From assembly GCF_014656075.1 (NCBI RefSeq), contig NZ_BNBS01000008.1, positions 1-64,000 on the forward strand: a stretch of DNA of 64,000 nt. The letters are read 5' to 3'. This document shows, in pieces, positions 20,976-29,657 of this stretch. A program made the translations under genes and the position numbers. Below the pieces are notes generated by a model. That model had not been told where the DNA came from. It saw only the letters and a program-made list of their open reading frames with translations, and made no database searches. How positions within the stretch are numbered: the stretch's first letter is position 1; every line of letters starts with the position of its first letter. The stretch is from Streptomyces hydrogenans (lineage in GTDB: Bacteria > Actinomycetota > Actinomycetes > Streptomycetales > Streptomycetaceae).

Positions 20976-21926
20976 TCAGCCGTCCAGGGGCCGTCCGTAG
21001 GCGCGCAGGGTGCGCAGCGCCTCGATCGTGACGATCGGCCGCCACTCCAGGGCCGAGCCCGGCGCCCAGGCCCGCCAACGCAGCGGCCAGCCCCCGTCCT
21101 CGGACTGCTCCGCCGCGAGGAAGTCCAGCGAGCGGGACAGCTCCTCGTCGGTGAACCAGCCGCGGGCGAGCGAGTCCGGCACGCGCGCGTAGTCGTGCGG
21201 ATAGTGGTGCTCGCCGGGCGCGTACCCGTCGGCCACCGGGAACTCCTCGGGGCGGTCCGGGTCCAGGACGGCGAGCCGCTGCTCGCGCACCAGCCGCCCG
21301 AGCCGGTCGGCCGCCGCCTCGGCCCGGGGCCGGTCCGGAGCGGAGTCGAGGAAGGCAACCGCCGCCTGCACCTCGTACGGATGCGACTTCTCCAGCGACT
21401 CCACCGCCGTCCAGCAGAACTCGGTGGCCCGGAACAGCCAGGCGTGCCACACCTGGTTGCGATGGAGCGTGCCGACCACCGGGCCGGTCGAGAGCAGCTC
21501 GCCGGGCGGGTCGTCGACGACCGGCACGAACGGAGCCGACGGATAGGCCCGCTGGGAGGGGTGGATCGCCGGCAGTGCCCCCTCGTGCGTGGAGACCGCC
21601 GTCAGATAGCGGCAGATCCGCTCCACCCGCAGTCCACCGCAGCGCCCGATGGAGTCCAGGACCCGCAGCGCGTGCGCGGTGTGCAGCGGCTGGCTGACCG
21701 GGCCCCGCAGGTCCGGTTCGAGCGCGTGGCCGTAACCGCCGTCCTCGTCGAGGTACGCGGTCAGGGCCGCCTCCACCGGGTCCGCGCCGCCGCGCAGGAA
21801 GTGGTAGGCGAAACGGCGCTGTTCGAGCACGCGGGCCGTCAGCCAGACGAACCGCTCGGCGCGGGCCAGCGGCGACCCGGGGGCCGCCGACGGAGAGGGC
21901 GGGGAAGAGAGGGGTTTTTCGGCCAT
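20976..21926 (-). CDS. Conserved protein with predicted terpenoid cyclase/prenyltransferase-like helical fold
   Basis: This 316-residue soluble protein contains repeated motifs typical of alpha/alpha-toroid proteins: LDEDGGYGHALEPDL, LDFLAAEQSEDGGWPLRW and a Trp/Asp-rich C-terminal end (residues about 255-305). No DxDD protonation motif or DDxxD motif is visible, so a cyclase activity is doubtful. I recognise it only as a hypothetical protein family that is widespread in actinobacteria. The start at 21926 (MAEKPLSS) has a weak ribosome site. It is convergent with azlD and divergent from the DUF3046 gene. Confidence 0.75.
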   Translation of the reverse strand: MAEKPLSSPPSPSAAPGSPLARAERFVWLTARVLEQRRFAYHFLRGGADPVEAALTAYLDEDGGYGHALEPDLRGPVSQPLHTAHALRVLDSIGRCGGLRVERICRYLTAVSTHEGALPAIHPSQRAYPSAPFVPVVDDPPGELLSTGPVVGTLHRNQVWHAWLFRATEFCWTAVESLEKSHPYEVQAAVAFLDSAPDRPRAEAAADRLGRLVREQRLAVLDPDRPEEFPVADGYAPGEHHYPHDYARVPDSLARGWFTDEELSRSLDFLAAEQSEDGGWPLRWRAWAPGSALEWRPIVTIEALRTLRAYGRPLDG

Positions 21927-22005
21927 GTTCCGACCGTAGGGCGGAACCGCGCGGTGGCAAGCCCCGGCGGCCGGGCTGCACTCTTGGGAGCGGGATACTG
22001 GAGTC

Positions 22006-22200
22006 ATGCGGTTGACGATTTTCTGGGAGCGGATGGCCGACCACTTCGGCTCCGGGTACGCGGACTCCTTCGCGCGGGACCACGTCCTGTCCGAACTGGG
22101 CGGCCGGACCGTCCACGAGGCGCTGGACGCCGGCTGGGAGGCGAAGGACGTGTGGCGGGTCGTCTGCGGCGCCATGGACGTCCCGGCCGAGAAGCGCTGA
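22006..22200 (+). CDS. DUF3046 domain-containing small protein
   Basis: The 64-residue protein has the DUF3046 signature, with MRLTIFWERMADHFG at the N-terminus and ALDAGWEAKDVWRVVC in the middle. The function is unknown, but the gene is conserved upstream of recA across actinobacteria. GGAG lies very close to the ATG (22000-22003), so translation may instead be leaderless behind GATACT. It precedes the AI-2E family gene by 66 bases. Confidence 0.88.
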   Translation: MRLTIFWERMADHFGSGYADSFARDHVLSELGGRTVHEALDAGWEAKDVWRVVCGAMDVPAEKR

Positions 22201-22266
22201 ACGGCCTCCCGGGGCGATCCGCGAGGACCCGGGCGGATTGTCCGCCGGGTGCGCGAGACTTGCGGG

Positions 22267-23574
22267 GTGGCTCCGACTGACGACACCGAGAAGACCGCCC
22301 GGAAGACACCCGCGACGCCCGTCGTCGCCCCGGGCGTGACGCCCGACGCGAGCGCGTCGTCCGGCGACCCCGCCGGCGACTCCGGGGGGCGGCCGCCCTC
22401 CGGGCTTCCCGCCACCCCTTCGGCGCCCGGGCCGCGCATGCCCCGCTGGCTGCCCCGCGCGATGGTCCTCGCCCTCGCCCTCTACGCCTGCTTCCAGCTC
22501 GGCAACTGGGCCTTCCACCAACTCGTCGGCCTGCTCGTCAACGTCCTGCTCGCCTTCTTCCTCGCCCTCGCCATCGAACCCGCCGTCGGCCGCATGGCGG
22601 CGCGCGGGATGCGCCGGGGACTCGCCACCTTCCTCGTCTTCTTCGGCGTCCTCGCCTTCGGCATCGGCTTCGTCGTGCTGCTCGGCTCGATGCTCGCCGG
22701 GCAGATCGTCGACATGGTCGAGAACTTCCCCAAGTACCTCGACTCGCTGATCAACTGGATCAACCAGACCTTCCACACCGAGCTCTCCCGGGTCGAGGTC
22801 CAGGACAGCGTGCTCAAGTCGGACTGGCTGCAGAAGTACGTGCAGAACAGCGCCACCGGTGTCCTCGACGTCTCGGCCACCGTCCTCGGCGGGCTCTTCC
22901 GGCTCCTGACGATCTTCCTCTTCGCCTTCTACTTCGCCGCCGACGGACCCCGGCTGCGCCGCGCGCTCTGCTCCGTCCTGCCGCCCGCCCGGCAGGCCGA
23001 GGTGTTGCGCGCCTGGGAGATCGCCGTCGACAAGACCGGCGGCTACCTCTACTCGCGCGGTCTGATGGCCCTCATCTCCGGCATCGCGCACTTCGTGCTC
23101 TTCGAGATCCTGGACGTGCCGTACGCCCCCGCGCTCGCCGTCTGGGTCGGCCTGGTCTCGCAGTTCATCCCCACCATCGGCACCTATCTGGCCGGTGCGC
23201 TCCCGATGCTGATCGCCTTCACCGTGAACCCCTGGTACGCCCTGTGGGTGCTCGGCTTCGTCGTGGTCTACCAGCAGTTCGAGAACTACGTCCTCCAGCC
23301 GAAGCTCACCTCCAAGACGGTCGACATCCACCCGGCGGTGGCCTTCGGCTCGGTGATCGCGGGCACGGCCCTGCTCGGCGCGGTCGGCGCGCTGATCGCC
23401 ATCCCGGCCGTGGCCACCCTCCAGGCCTTCCTGGGGGCATACGTGAAGCGGTACGCCGTCATGGACGACCCGCGGGTGCACGGCCACCGGCGGTACGGCG
23501 AGGCGGTGGTGGCACGGCTCCAGAAGGCCCTCCAGCACAAGAAGGACGGCTCGGGCGGCTCCGAGGACGCGTGA
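22267..23574 (+). CDS. AI-2E family (PerM-like) transporter
   Basis: This 435-residue membrane protein has a Thr/Pro/Ala-rich cytoplasmic N-tail (1-60) and a UPF0118/AI-2E domain. It has about seven to eight helices, a large extracytoplasmic segment (about 150-210) and the conserved region PTIGTYLAGALPMLIAF then YQQFENYVLQPKL. The substrate of this family is not settled; members act as permeases for autoinducer-2, sodium or amphipathic compounds. GTG 22267 is preferred. It is preceded by GAGACT six bases upstream, which resembles a leaderless -10, and a GTG at 22249 would add only six residues. Confidence 0.88.
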   Translation: MAPTDDTEKTARKTPATPVVAPGVTPDASASSGDPAGDSGGRPPSGLPATPSAPGPRMPRWLPRAMVLALALYACFQLGNWAFHQLVGLLVNVLLAFFLALAIEPAVGRMAARGMRRGLATFLVFFGVLAFGIGFVVLLGSMLAGQIVDMVENFPKYLDSLINWINQTFHTELSRVEVQDSVLKSDWLQKYVQNSATGVLDVSATVLGGLFRLLTIFLFAFYFAADGPRLRRALCSVLPPARQAEVLRAWEIAVDKTGGYLYSRGLMALISGIAHFVLFEILDVPYAPALAVWVGLVSQFIPTIGTYLAGALPMLIAFTVNPWYALWVLGFVVVYQQFENYVLQPKLTSKTVDIHPAVAFGSVIAGTALLGAVGALIAIPAVATLQAFLGAYVKRYAVMDDPRVHGHRRYGEAVVARLQKALQHKKDGSGGSEDA

Positions 23575-23583
23575 CGGGACGGC

Positions 23584-24363
23584 TCACAGGTACGAGGGCC
23601 CGGTGACGCGGCCCCGGAACGCGTACCAGACCCAAGCCTGGACCGCGACGAGCAGCGGGGTGACCACGGCCAGCGCCAGGACGAGCAGCGCGAGCGTCCC
23701 GGCGCTGGCCGCCCGCTCGGCCAGCGGCAGCGCCGTCCCCGCCCAGAGCGGCAGCCCGCCCAGCAGGACGGCGGTGAGGGCGAGCGGGTGCCAGGGCCGC
23801 CCGGCACGGCCGACCAGCCGCCGGGCCCGCTGGTAGGGGGCGCCGGTGAGCCGCAGCGAGGCGAAGCCGAGACCGTGCGCCGCGAACAGGGCGGCGACCG
23901 CCGGCGCGGCCACGACCGCGACGGGCCCGGCAGCGGGCTCGTACGGTCTGCCGGTGAGGAGGGCCGCGAGCAGCAGGCCCCAGGACAGCGCGACCGCCCA
24001 GCTGCCAACCGTCACGGCGGCGTCGCAGGCCGCCCGCCAGCGGGGCCCCGGCCCCCGACCCCGCGACCACAGCCCCGCGTCCCGCACGATCCACCCGGCC
24101 AGCAGGGCCACGAGGACCGGCGCCTGACCGCTCAGCAGCTCGCCCTCCAGCGCGGGGAAGCAGCCGACGAGGACGCCGGCGGTGGCGACCAGCCACACCT
24201 CGTTCCCCAGGAAGAAGGGGGCGAAGGAGGCAAGGACGAGCCGGCGCTCGGCGTCGCCGCGGCCGAGCCAGGGCAGCAGCATGCCGCTGCCGATGTCCGT
24301 GCCGGCGAGCACGAACCAGCCGGTGACGCAGCAGGCGAGCAGGACGACGGCCAGGGTTTCCAC
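23584..24363 (-). CDS. cydB: Cytochrome bd oxidase subunit II (short CydB-like)
   Basis: The 259-residue hydrophobic protein has roughly seven to eight membrane helices and conserved CydB features: FVLAGTDIGSGMLLPWLGR near the N-terminus (the usual DGfdLG region) and FAPFFLGNEVWLVA with the Trp. It is about 70-100 residues shorter than typical CydB. The start is GTG 24363, with GAGGAGAACC directly upstream. The gene follows cydA by 41 bases on the same strand, so the two form an operon. It probably forms a small bd-type quinol oxidase with CydA. Confidence 0.82.
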   Translation of the reverse strand: METLAVVLLACCVTGWFVLAGTDIGSGMLLPWLGRGDAERRLVLASFAPFFLGNEVWLVATAGVLVGCFPALEGELLSGQAPVLVALLAGWIVRDAGLWSRGRGPGPRWRAACDAAVTVGSWAVALSWGLLLAALLTGRPYEPAAGPVAVVAAPAVAALFAAHGLGFASLRLTGAPYQRARRLVGRAGRPWHPLALTAVLLGGLPLWAGTALPLAERAASAGTLALLVLALAVVTPLLVAVQAWVWYAFRGRVTGPSYL

Positions 24364-24404
24364 GGTTCTCCTCGTGCCGAAGACAGGGGGCGGGGCGGTA
24401 CGGG

Positions 24405-25691
24405 TCAGTAGCGGGACAGGGGTGTGGCCGGCACGGGCGGTGAGTCCCCGGCGGCGCGCTCGTCCCGGCCGAGACCCGGATCGTCGGGGCCGCGGCGGGC
24501 GTGCCGGGCCATCAGCCAGCCGTTGAGGACCGCGAGGAGCAGGAAGAGCGTGGCGAACACGGTCAGCGAGAGCCGCATGGTGCCGGGGGAGAGGTCCGAG
24601 ACGGCGTCCTCGGTCCTCAGCAGGCCGTACACCACCCAGGGCTGCCGGCCCGCCTCGCGGAAGACCCAGCCGCCGGTCATGGCGAGGTACGGCAGCGGCA
24701 CGGAGGCCATCAGGACCAGGTGCCAGAGCCGGAAGCGCAGGACGACCTTCCGGAAGGCGGCCAGGATCACCCCGGCGAAGCAGAGGTACATCATCAGGCC
24801 GAAGGAGATCAGCATCACCAGACCGCCGCCCTGGGTCCAGCCCTCCGACGGTATGTAGTCGCCGGGGCCGAACCGGCTCGTCAACTCGGCCTGCACCCGG
24901 GCCACCTCGGCCGCCCGGCCCCCGAAGACGGCCGACTTCATCGGCTGGAAGGAGGCGAGGGCGGCGAACTGGAGCCCGCCGCTCACCGCCGCCGCCAACA
25001 GCGCCGGCGCCGCGACGTACACCCCGGTGCGCAGGCCGCGCCGGAAGAAGTCCGCCTCCGCCGTCCGCCGGAAGAGGTGGTAGGCGCTGATCCCCGCCAT
25101 CAGGAAGCCCGCCGTGAGCAGCGCGCCCGCCAGGATGTGGACGAGCGGGAGGAGCGCCGCCGGATTGGTGAGGACCGCTGCGGGGTCGGTGAGGACCAGC
25201 GTGCCGTCCTCGGAGCCGTACCCCACCGGGTGGTTGAGGAAGCCGTTGGAGACGAGGATCCAGTACGCGGAGAGGTAGGCGGTCAGGACGACGACCCAGA
25301 TCGTCGCCAGGTGCGCCCAGCGCCCGAGCCGGTGCCAGCCGAAGATCCACAGGCCGAGGAAGGTGGACTCGACGAAGAACGCGACGAGCGTCTCCACGGC
25401 CAGGGACGCGCCGAGTATGTTGCCCGCCTCGTGCGTGAGGCCGCTCCAGGCCATGCCGAACTGGAACTCCATGACGAGGCCGGTGACGATCCCGACCGCG
25501 TAGTTGATCACGTACAGCTGGCCCCAGAAGCGGACCTGGCGGTCGTCCTCCGGCCGCCGGGTGAGCGTGGCGCGGGTCTGGAGGACGGCCACGATCGTGC
25601 CGAGGCCCAGCGTGAGGGCGACGAAGAGGAAGTGGCCTGCGGCGGTGAGGCCGAACTGCAGCCGCGCGAGATCGAGTACGTCCTGATGCAC
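24405..25691 (-). CDS. cydA: Cytochrome bd ubiquinol oxidase subunit I
   Basis: This 428-residue heme-bearing subunit begins LDLARLQFGLTAAGHFLFV, with His20 matching the heme b595/d ligand position of E. coli H19. The family signature GWVFREAGRQPWVVYGLLRT is intact. The Q-loop is short, which is the usual actinobacterial/Firmicute version. About nine membrane helices are spread across the chain. GTG 25691 gives the family-typical N-terminus; ATG 25727 would add 12 residues and neither has a clear ribosome site. It would reduce O2 to water without proton pumping, an aid under low oxygen. No Rex operator was recognised upstream. Confidence 0.88.
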   Translation of the reverse strand: MHQDVLDLARLQFGLTAAGHFLFVALTLGLGTIVAVLQTRATLTRRPEDDRQVRFWGQLYVINYAVGIVTGLVMEFQFGMAWSGLTHEAGNILGASLAVETLVAFFVESTFLGLWIFGWHRLGRWAHLATIWVVVLTAYLSAYWILVSNGFLNHPVGYGSEDGTLVLTDPAAVLTNPAALLPLVHILAGALLTAGFLMAGISAYHLFRRTAEADFFRRGLRTGVYVAAPALLAAAVSGGLQFAALASFQPMKSAVFGGRAAEVARVQAELTSRFGPGDYIPSEGWTQGGGLVMLISFGLMMYLCFAGVILAAFRKVVLRFRLWHLVLMASVPLPYLAMTGGWVFREAGRQPWVVYGLLRTEDAVSDLSPGTMRLSLTVFATLFLLLAVLNGWLMARHARRGPDDPGLGRDERAAGDSPPVPATPLSRY

Positions 25692-25866
25692 TCCGTCAGC
25701 ATGCGCGGGCGGCCCCCCGCCCCACATCTGACCAGGGGTGACAATCGGCGGCGGGCGCCGTACAACCCCGGATGACAGGTGCGGTCGCCGGAGTACCACG
25801 AAAGTTGATCGGGGCGGTCCCGGTCCCCTAAGGGTGACCCCGAGCCGAGGGGGCCGTGCGGGACCG

Positions 25867-26544
25867 TCAGGCCAGCCAGCCGGGGGTGATCATCCCCGAC
25901 TCGTAGGCCAGGACGACCAGCTGGGCCCGGTCCCGGACCTCCAGCTTGGTCATGATCCGGCTGACGTGGGTCTTGGCGGTGGCGGGGGAGAGGACGAGGC
26001 GGCCCGCGATCTCGTCGTTCGACAGCCCGGCCCCGACCAGGCCCAGCACCTCCCGCTCGCGGTCGGTGAGGGCGTCCAGGCGCCCGGCCGGGTCCGGGCG
26101 GCGACCGGACGGGTCGGCGCGCCCCGCGAACTCCGCGATCAGCCGGCGGGTCACCGCCGGGGCGATGAGCGCGTCGCCCCGGGCCACGACCCGCACCGCG
26201 TGCAGCAGTTCCATCGGCTCGGTGTCCTTGACGAGGAACCCGGACGCGCCGGCGCGTAGCGCCCCGTACACGTGCTCGTCCTCGTCGAAGGTGGTGAGGA
26301 TGACGACCTTCACGCCGTCGAGCCGCGGGTCGGCGGTGATCCGGCGGGTGGCCTCCAGGCCGTCGAGCACGGGCATCCGGATGTCCATGAGGACGACGTC
26401 CGGGTGGAGTTCGGCGGCGAGCGCGACGGCTCGCGCGCCGTCCCCGGCCTCGCCGGCGACCTCGATGTCCTCCTCGTCGGAGAGGATCGACCGGAAGCCG
26501 GCACGGACGAGCGTCTGGTCGTCGGCGAGCACGACGCGGATCAT
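25867..26544 (-). CDS. NarL/LuxR-family response regulator
   Basis: The 225-residue protein has a receiver domain (D8, D9, phospho-acceptor Asp54 in LMDIRMP, Lys in FLVKDTEP) and a C-terminal LuxR-type HTH (about residues 155-215: LTDREREVLGLVGAGLSNDE then TAKTHVSRIMTKL). Its start overlaps the stop of the sensor kinase gene (ATGA). The pair lies 175 bases upstream of cydA on the same strand, so it could regulate the bd oxidase. That link is inference from position only. Confidence 0.9.
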   Translation of the reverse strand: MIRVVLADDQTLVRAGFRSILSDEEDIEVAGEAGDGARAVALAAELHPDVVLMDIRMPVLDGLEATRRITADPRLDGVKVVILTTFDEDEHVYGALRAGASGFLVKDTEPMELLHAVRVVARGDALIAPAVTRRLIAEFAGRADPSGRRPDPAGRLDALTDREREVLGLVGAGLSNDEIAGRLVLSPATAKTHVSRIMTKLEVRDRAQLVVLAYESGMITPGWLA

Positions 26545-27758
26545 CGTTGCTTCCCTTCCCGCGGGGCGAGGGTCGTGGGGAGCCGGGCGTCGACGGCGAA
26601 GCCGCCGCCGGCCGGTCCCGCGGTGAGCGTCCCGCCGAGGGCGCGGGCCCGCTCGGCCATGCCCCGGACGCCGCTGCCGCCGGACGCCCCGGAGCCGTCC
26701 GGACCCACGGGGTCCGGTGCCGCGCCCCCGCCGTCGTCCGCGACCCGGATCCGTACGGTACCGGTCTCCGCCGCCCAGTCCAGGGTGACGGTGACGGTCC
26801 CGGCGGCCGAGTGGCGGGTCACGTTCGTGAGCGACTCCTGCACGATGCGGTACGCGGCGAGGTCGACGGGCGGCGGCAGCGGGACGGGCGTGCCGGTGAC
26901 CCGGGTGCGCACGTCGAGGCTGGCGGCGCGGGCCCGGGCGGTCAGCTCGCCGAGGAGGGCCAGACCGGAAGCGGGCGGGGCGGTCGGCGCCGCCTCGTCG
27001 GCGCCGCGCAGCACCCCGAGCGTGGCGCGCAGCTCCCGGAGGGCGTCCTTGCTGGTGGTGCGGACCGCCGTCAGGGCCTCGGTGGCGGTCGTCAGCGCGC
27101 TCTCGGGGTCGGGGCGCTTGGCGAGCCGGTGCAGGGCGGCGCCGGACTGCACGTTGATGAGGGAGACGGTGTGGCCGAGGACGTCGTGGAGTTCGCGGGC
27201 GATCCGCAGCCGTTCCTCGGTGGCGCTCTGCCGGGCACGGGCCTCCTGCTCGCGCTCGGCGGCGAGGGCGCGCTGCTCCACCTCGTGGAGGTAGGCGGTC
27301 CGGGTGCGCTGGGCGCGGCCGACCGCGACCAGGCTGATCAGCCAGCCGGCGAGCATGGCGAGCGCGGTCTCGTCGATCTGGCGGTGGCCCGGCCGCTGGC
27401 GGGCCTCCCCGAGGCCGACCGCGAGCAGGGTGACCGCCGCGAGCGCCACGGCGGCGGCGAACCGGCCCTCCGCGGCGGTGGTGTAGAGCGCGAGCGCGAA
27501 GGCGATCATGAGCGGCCCGTCCTGCTCGGAGAGCGGGTAGTAGGCCACGCACGCGAGGAGGGTGACGACGGCGACGGCGACGGGCCACGCGCGCCGGAGG
27601 GCGAGGGCGCCGCAGCCGACGAGCACGAGGGCCCAGCCGAGCGCGGCGCGCTCGGCGGACTCGTGCGTGTGCCACCCCGAGATCAGCGTCCAGACCGTCA
27701 CCAGGAGGAGGACCAGGCCGGCGATCAGGGCGTCGGCGGTCCGGGGCGGGAGGCGCAT
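26541..27758 (-). CDS. Sensor histidine kinase (HisKA_3 / NarX-DesK type)
   Basis: The 405-residue protein has five to six N-terminal membrane helices (about residues 8-160) with little periplasmic sequence, so it likely senses in the membrane. A coiled coil follows, then HisKA_3 dimerisation with IARELHDVLGHTVSLINVQS (phospho-His in ELHD) and an HATPase with VRIRVADDGGG and GVRGMAERARALGG. The ATG at 27758 is the only start compatible with the first helix. It is upstream of, and overlaps, its response regulator. Confidence 0.9.
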   Translation of the reverse strand: MRLPPRTADALIAGLVLLLVTVWTLISGWHTHESAERAALGWALVLVGCGALALRRAWPVAVAVVTLLACVAYYPLSEQDGPLMIAFALALYTTAAEGRFAAAVALAAVTLLAVGLGEARQRPGHRQIDETALAMLAGWLISLVAVGRAQRTRTAYLHEVEQRALAAEREQEARARQSATEERLRIARELHDVLGHTVSLINVQSGAALHRLAKRPDPESALTTATEALTAVRTTSKDALRELRATLGVLRGADEAAPTAPPASGLALLGELTARARAASLDVRTRVTGTPVPLPPPVDLAAYRIVQESLTNVTRHSAAGTVTVTLDWAAETGTVRIRVADDGGGAAPDPVGPDGSGASGGSGVRGMAERARALGGTLTAGPAGGGFAVDARLPTTLAPREGKQR

Positions 27759-27802
27759 GGGTCGAAGGATAGGCGGGGTGGGCGGCGCGGGCCGTTCGGT
27801 CG

Positions 27803-27835
27803 CCCTATAGTAAAAGAGTTGAATAGGTAGCGGGT
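27803..27835. promoter_or_regulatory. AT-rich divergent promoter region
   Basis: An unusually AT-rich tract separates the divergent kinase and SGNH hydrolase genes. It offers TATAGT (27806-27811) as a plus-strand -10 and TACTAT (complement of 27803-27808) as a minus-strand -10. The -35 elements are not clear. Confidence 0.35.
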
Positions 27836-27867
27836 CGGGTAGGAAGAGACGGGAAGGTGGCCTGCGG

Positions 27868-28683
27868 ATGAGCGCGCACGGATACCGGCGGTACGTGGCC
27901 CTCGGCGACAGTCAGACCGAGGGCGTCGGCGACGGGGACGACCTCACCGGCCTGCGCGGCTGGGCCGACCGGCTGGCCGAGCACCTCGCCCGCACCGACC
28001 CCGGCGTCCGGTACGCCAACCTCGCCGTGCGGGGCCGGCTGGCCGGCGCGGTGCGGGCGGAACAGCTGCCGGCGGCCCTCGCGCTGCGGCCCGACCTCGC
28101 CACCGTCGTCGCCGGAGTGAACGACCTGCTCCGGCCGGGCTTCGACGCCGACGAGACCGCCGGCCACCTGGAGGCCGTCTTCGCGGCCCTGACCGGTCAG
28201 GGCGTCCACGTGGCGACCCTCACCTTCCCCGACGTCGGCCGCATCACCCCGCTCGCCCGCCCCCTCGCGCCCCGGGTCCACGCCCTCAACGACCGGATCC
28301 GGGAGGCCGCCCGCCGGCACGGCGTGACCGTCGCCGAGACCGCCCACCACGAGGTCGTCACCGACCCCCGGATGTGGAGCGCCGACCGGCTGCACGCCTC
28401 CCCGCTCGGGCACGCGCGCATCGCGGAGGCCGTCGCCGACGCGCTCTCCCTCCCCGGCAGCGGCGACGGGTGGGCCCGGCCGCTGCCGCCCCGCCCGGCC
28501 CCCACGCGCCTGCGCGCCGCCGCCGGTGAACTCGCCTGGGCCGGATCCTTCCTCGGGCCCTGGCTCGCGCGCCGGGTGCGCGGCCGGTCCTCCGGCGACG
28601 GCCGGGCCGCCAAGCGCCCGGAGCTGCTGCCGGTGGTTCCGGCCGGCCGGAGCGCGGTCCACGACGGCCTCCCCGGGAGCTGA
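27868..28683 (+). CDS. SGNH/GDSL hydrolase family protein
   Basis: The 271-residue esterase/lipase-like protein has all four SGNH blocks: ALGDSQTEGVG (catalytic Ser), the Gly block around NLAVRGRLAG, GVNDLLRPG (Asn), and DRLHASPLGHARIA (Asp and His). No signal peptide is present, so it is cytoplasmic, unlike many GDSL lipases. The C-terminal 60 residues are Arg/Ala/Pro-rich. The start at 27868 follows GGAAGG. The substrate is unknown. Confidence 0.87.
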   Translation: MSAHGYRRYVALGDSQTEGVGDGDDLTGLRGWADRLAEHLARTDPGVRYANLAVRGRLAGAVRAEQLPAALALRPDLATVVAGVNDLLRPGFDADETAGHLEAVFAALTGQGVHVATLTFPDVGRITPLARPLAPRVHALNDRIREAARRHGVTVAETAHHEVVTDPRMWSADRLHASPLGHARIAEAVADALSLPGSGDGWARPLPPRPAPTRLRAAAGELAWAGSFLGPWLARRVRGRSSGDGRAAKRPELLPVVPAGRSAVHDGLPGS

Positions 28684-28713
28684 GGCCGGGCGGGTCGGCA
28701 GGCTGGGCCGTCG

Positions 28714-28824
28714 GCCGCTGGTTCGGCCGGTCGACTCGCCGTGTCCGTCGGTCGCCGGTTCCGCCGGTCCACTCGCCGGGTCCCTCGGCCGCCGGTTCCG
28801 CCGGTCAACGTGCCGGGTCCGCTT
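28714..28824. repeat. 37-bp imperfect tandem repeat, three copies
   Basis: Three contiguous 37-base units (28714-28750, 28751-28787, 28788-28824) share the core CCGGTTC-GCCGGTC. The tract begins 30 bases after the SGNH hydrolase stop and is not covered by a credible gene. Confidence 0.8.
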
Positions 28825-28928
28825 TCAGTCGTCTGAAGGGCGTTTCCTGCGATCCGCCGGAAGTCGTCCGATGAGCCTCCTACCGTACGGACTGACCGTG
28901 CCGACGCGGTCCTACGAGGAGGAATCCT

Positions 28929-29516
28929 GTGTCATCGCCCTGCGACCCCCGATACGCCCCCGCCGGTGACGTGGACGGGGCGCTCATGGTGATCGACTCC
29001 CGGCTCAGGGCCGTCCAGGACGGCAGGACCGGGACCGACCCCGAGCAGCAGAAGCTGCTCGACCAGCTCACCGCGTCCCTGGACCTGCGGGGCGTCCACG
29101 ACCTCCTGGACGGCGCCTGCACGCTCGTCTTCATCTTCATGAAGTGGCTGCGCCAGGTCCACGAGGAGCACGACCGGGACGTGATCGAGTACGTGGTCCC
29201 CAGTCTCGTGGTCACGCTGCGGATGATGCCCCGGAGCGTCCGTCCGGAGGCGATCCCCACCATGGCCGGCCTGGTGATCGCGGCGGGCACCGGCCTGAGT
29301 CCGAGCCTCTGGCGCAGGCAGTACGGGGACTGGACCAAGGAGGAGATGACCGCCTTGGAGGCCACCGCGCTCCTGCTCGCCGAGCACATCAACCGGATCG
29401 CCGGGGACCGCGACTTCGCCACCCGCATGATCGGCGAGACGCTGTCGCGGGCCGACCGGGAGGCGGGACCGGGCTTCGACGGGGTGGGGGACGCCGGCGG
29501 GACGGGCGGTCGGTAG
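28929..29516 (+). CDS. Hypothetical protein upstream of recA
   Basis: This 195-residue, mostly helical soluble protein starts at GTG 28929 behind a strong AGGAGGAAT. A Leu-rich amphipathic central part (LDQLTASLDLRGVHDLLDGA, then FIFMKWLRQVHEEHDRDVIE) and a Gly-rich end are visible. I do not recognise a family or a catalytic motif. It is transcribed toward recA but separated from it by 239 bases holding the recA promoter, so cotranscription is not required. Confidence 0.7.
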   Translation: MSSPCDPRYAPAGDVDGALMVIDSRLRAVQDGRTGTDPEQQKLLDQLTASLDLRGVHDLLDGACTLVFIFMKWLRQVHEEHDRDVIEYVVPSLVVTLRMMPRSVRPEAIPTMAGLVIAAGTGLSPSLWRRQYGDWTKEEMTALEATALLLAEHINRIAGDRDFATRMIGETLSRADREAGPGFDGVGDAGGTGGR

Positions 29517-29562
29517 GGGTGGTGGCGCCGCCGCGGGACGGCCTCGCCGACGGGACCGGAGG

Positions 29563-29571
29563 TTGTCCACA
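29563..29571 (+). promoter_or_regulatory. DnaA box (perfect TTGTCCACA) upstream of recA
   Basis: The nonamer TTGTCCACA is identical to the Streptomyces DnaA-box consensus. It lies 32 bases upstream of the recA LexA box. Confidence 0.55.
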
Positions 29572-29588
29572 GGGCGGGCGTGGCGCGC

Positions 29589-29617
29589 TTGACACGAAAA
29601 TCGAACATCTATTCTCA
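29589..29617 (+). promoter_or_regulatory. recA promoter
   Basis: TTGACA at 29589-29594 is a perfect -35. The -10 is either TATTCT (29610-29615, 15-base spacer) or TTCTCA (29612-29617, 17-base spacer). The putative LexA operator lies inside the spacer and -10. Confidence 0.7.
29603..29614 (+). promoter_or_regulatory. LexA/SOS box of recA
   Basis: GAACATCTATTC fits the actinobacterial SOS-box pattern GAAC-N4-RTTC and overlaps the recA promoter between -35 and -10. LexA binding there would block initiation until DNA damage. Confidence 0.75.
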
Positions 29618-29657
29618 TGAAGGCTCCGGCCCTTGGAATCGCGGGCATCTCGGCGAG

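Noticed and set aside
25692..25866. Rex operator in front of cydA
   Set aside because: No TTGTGAA-N4-TTCACAA-like palindrome was found in the gap.
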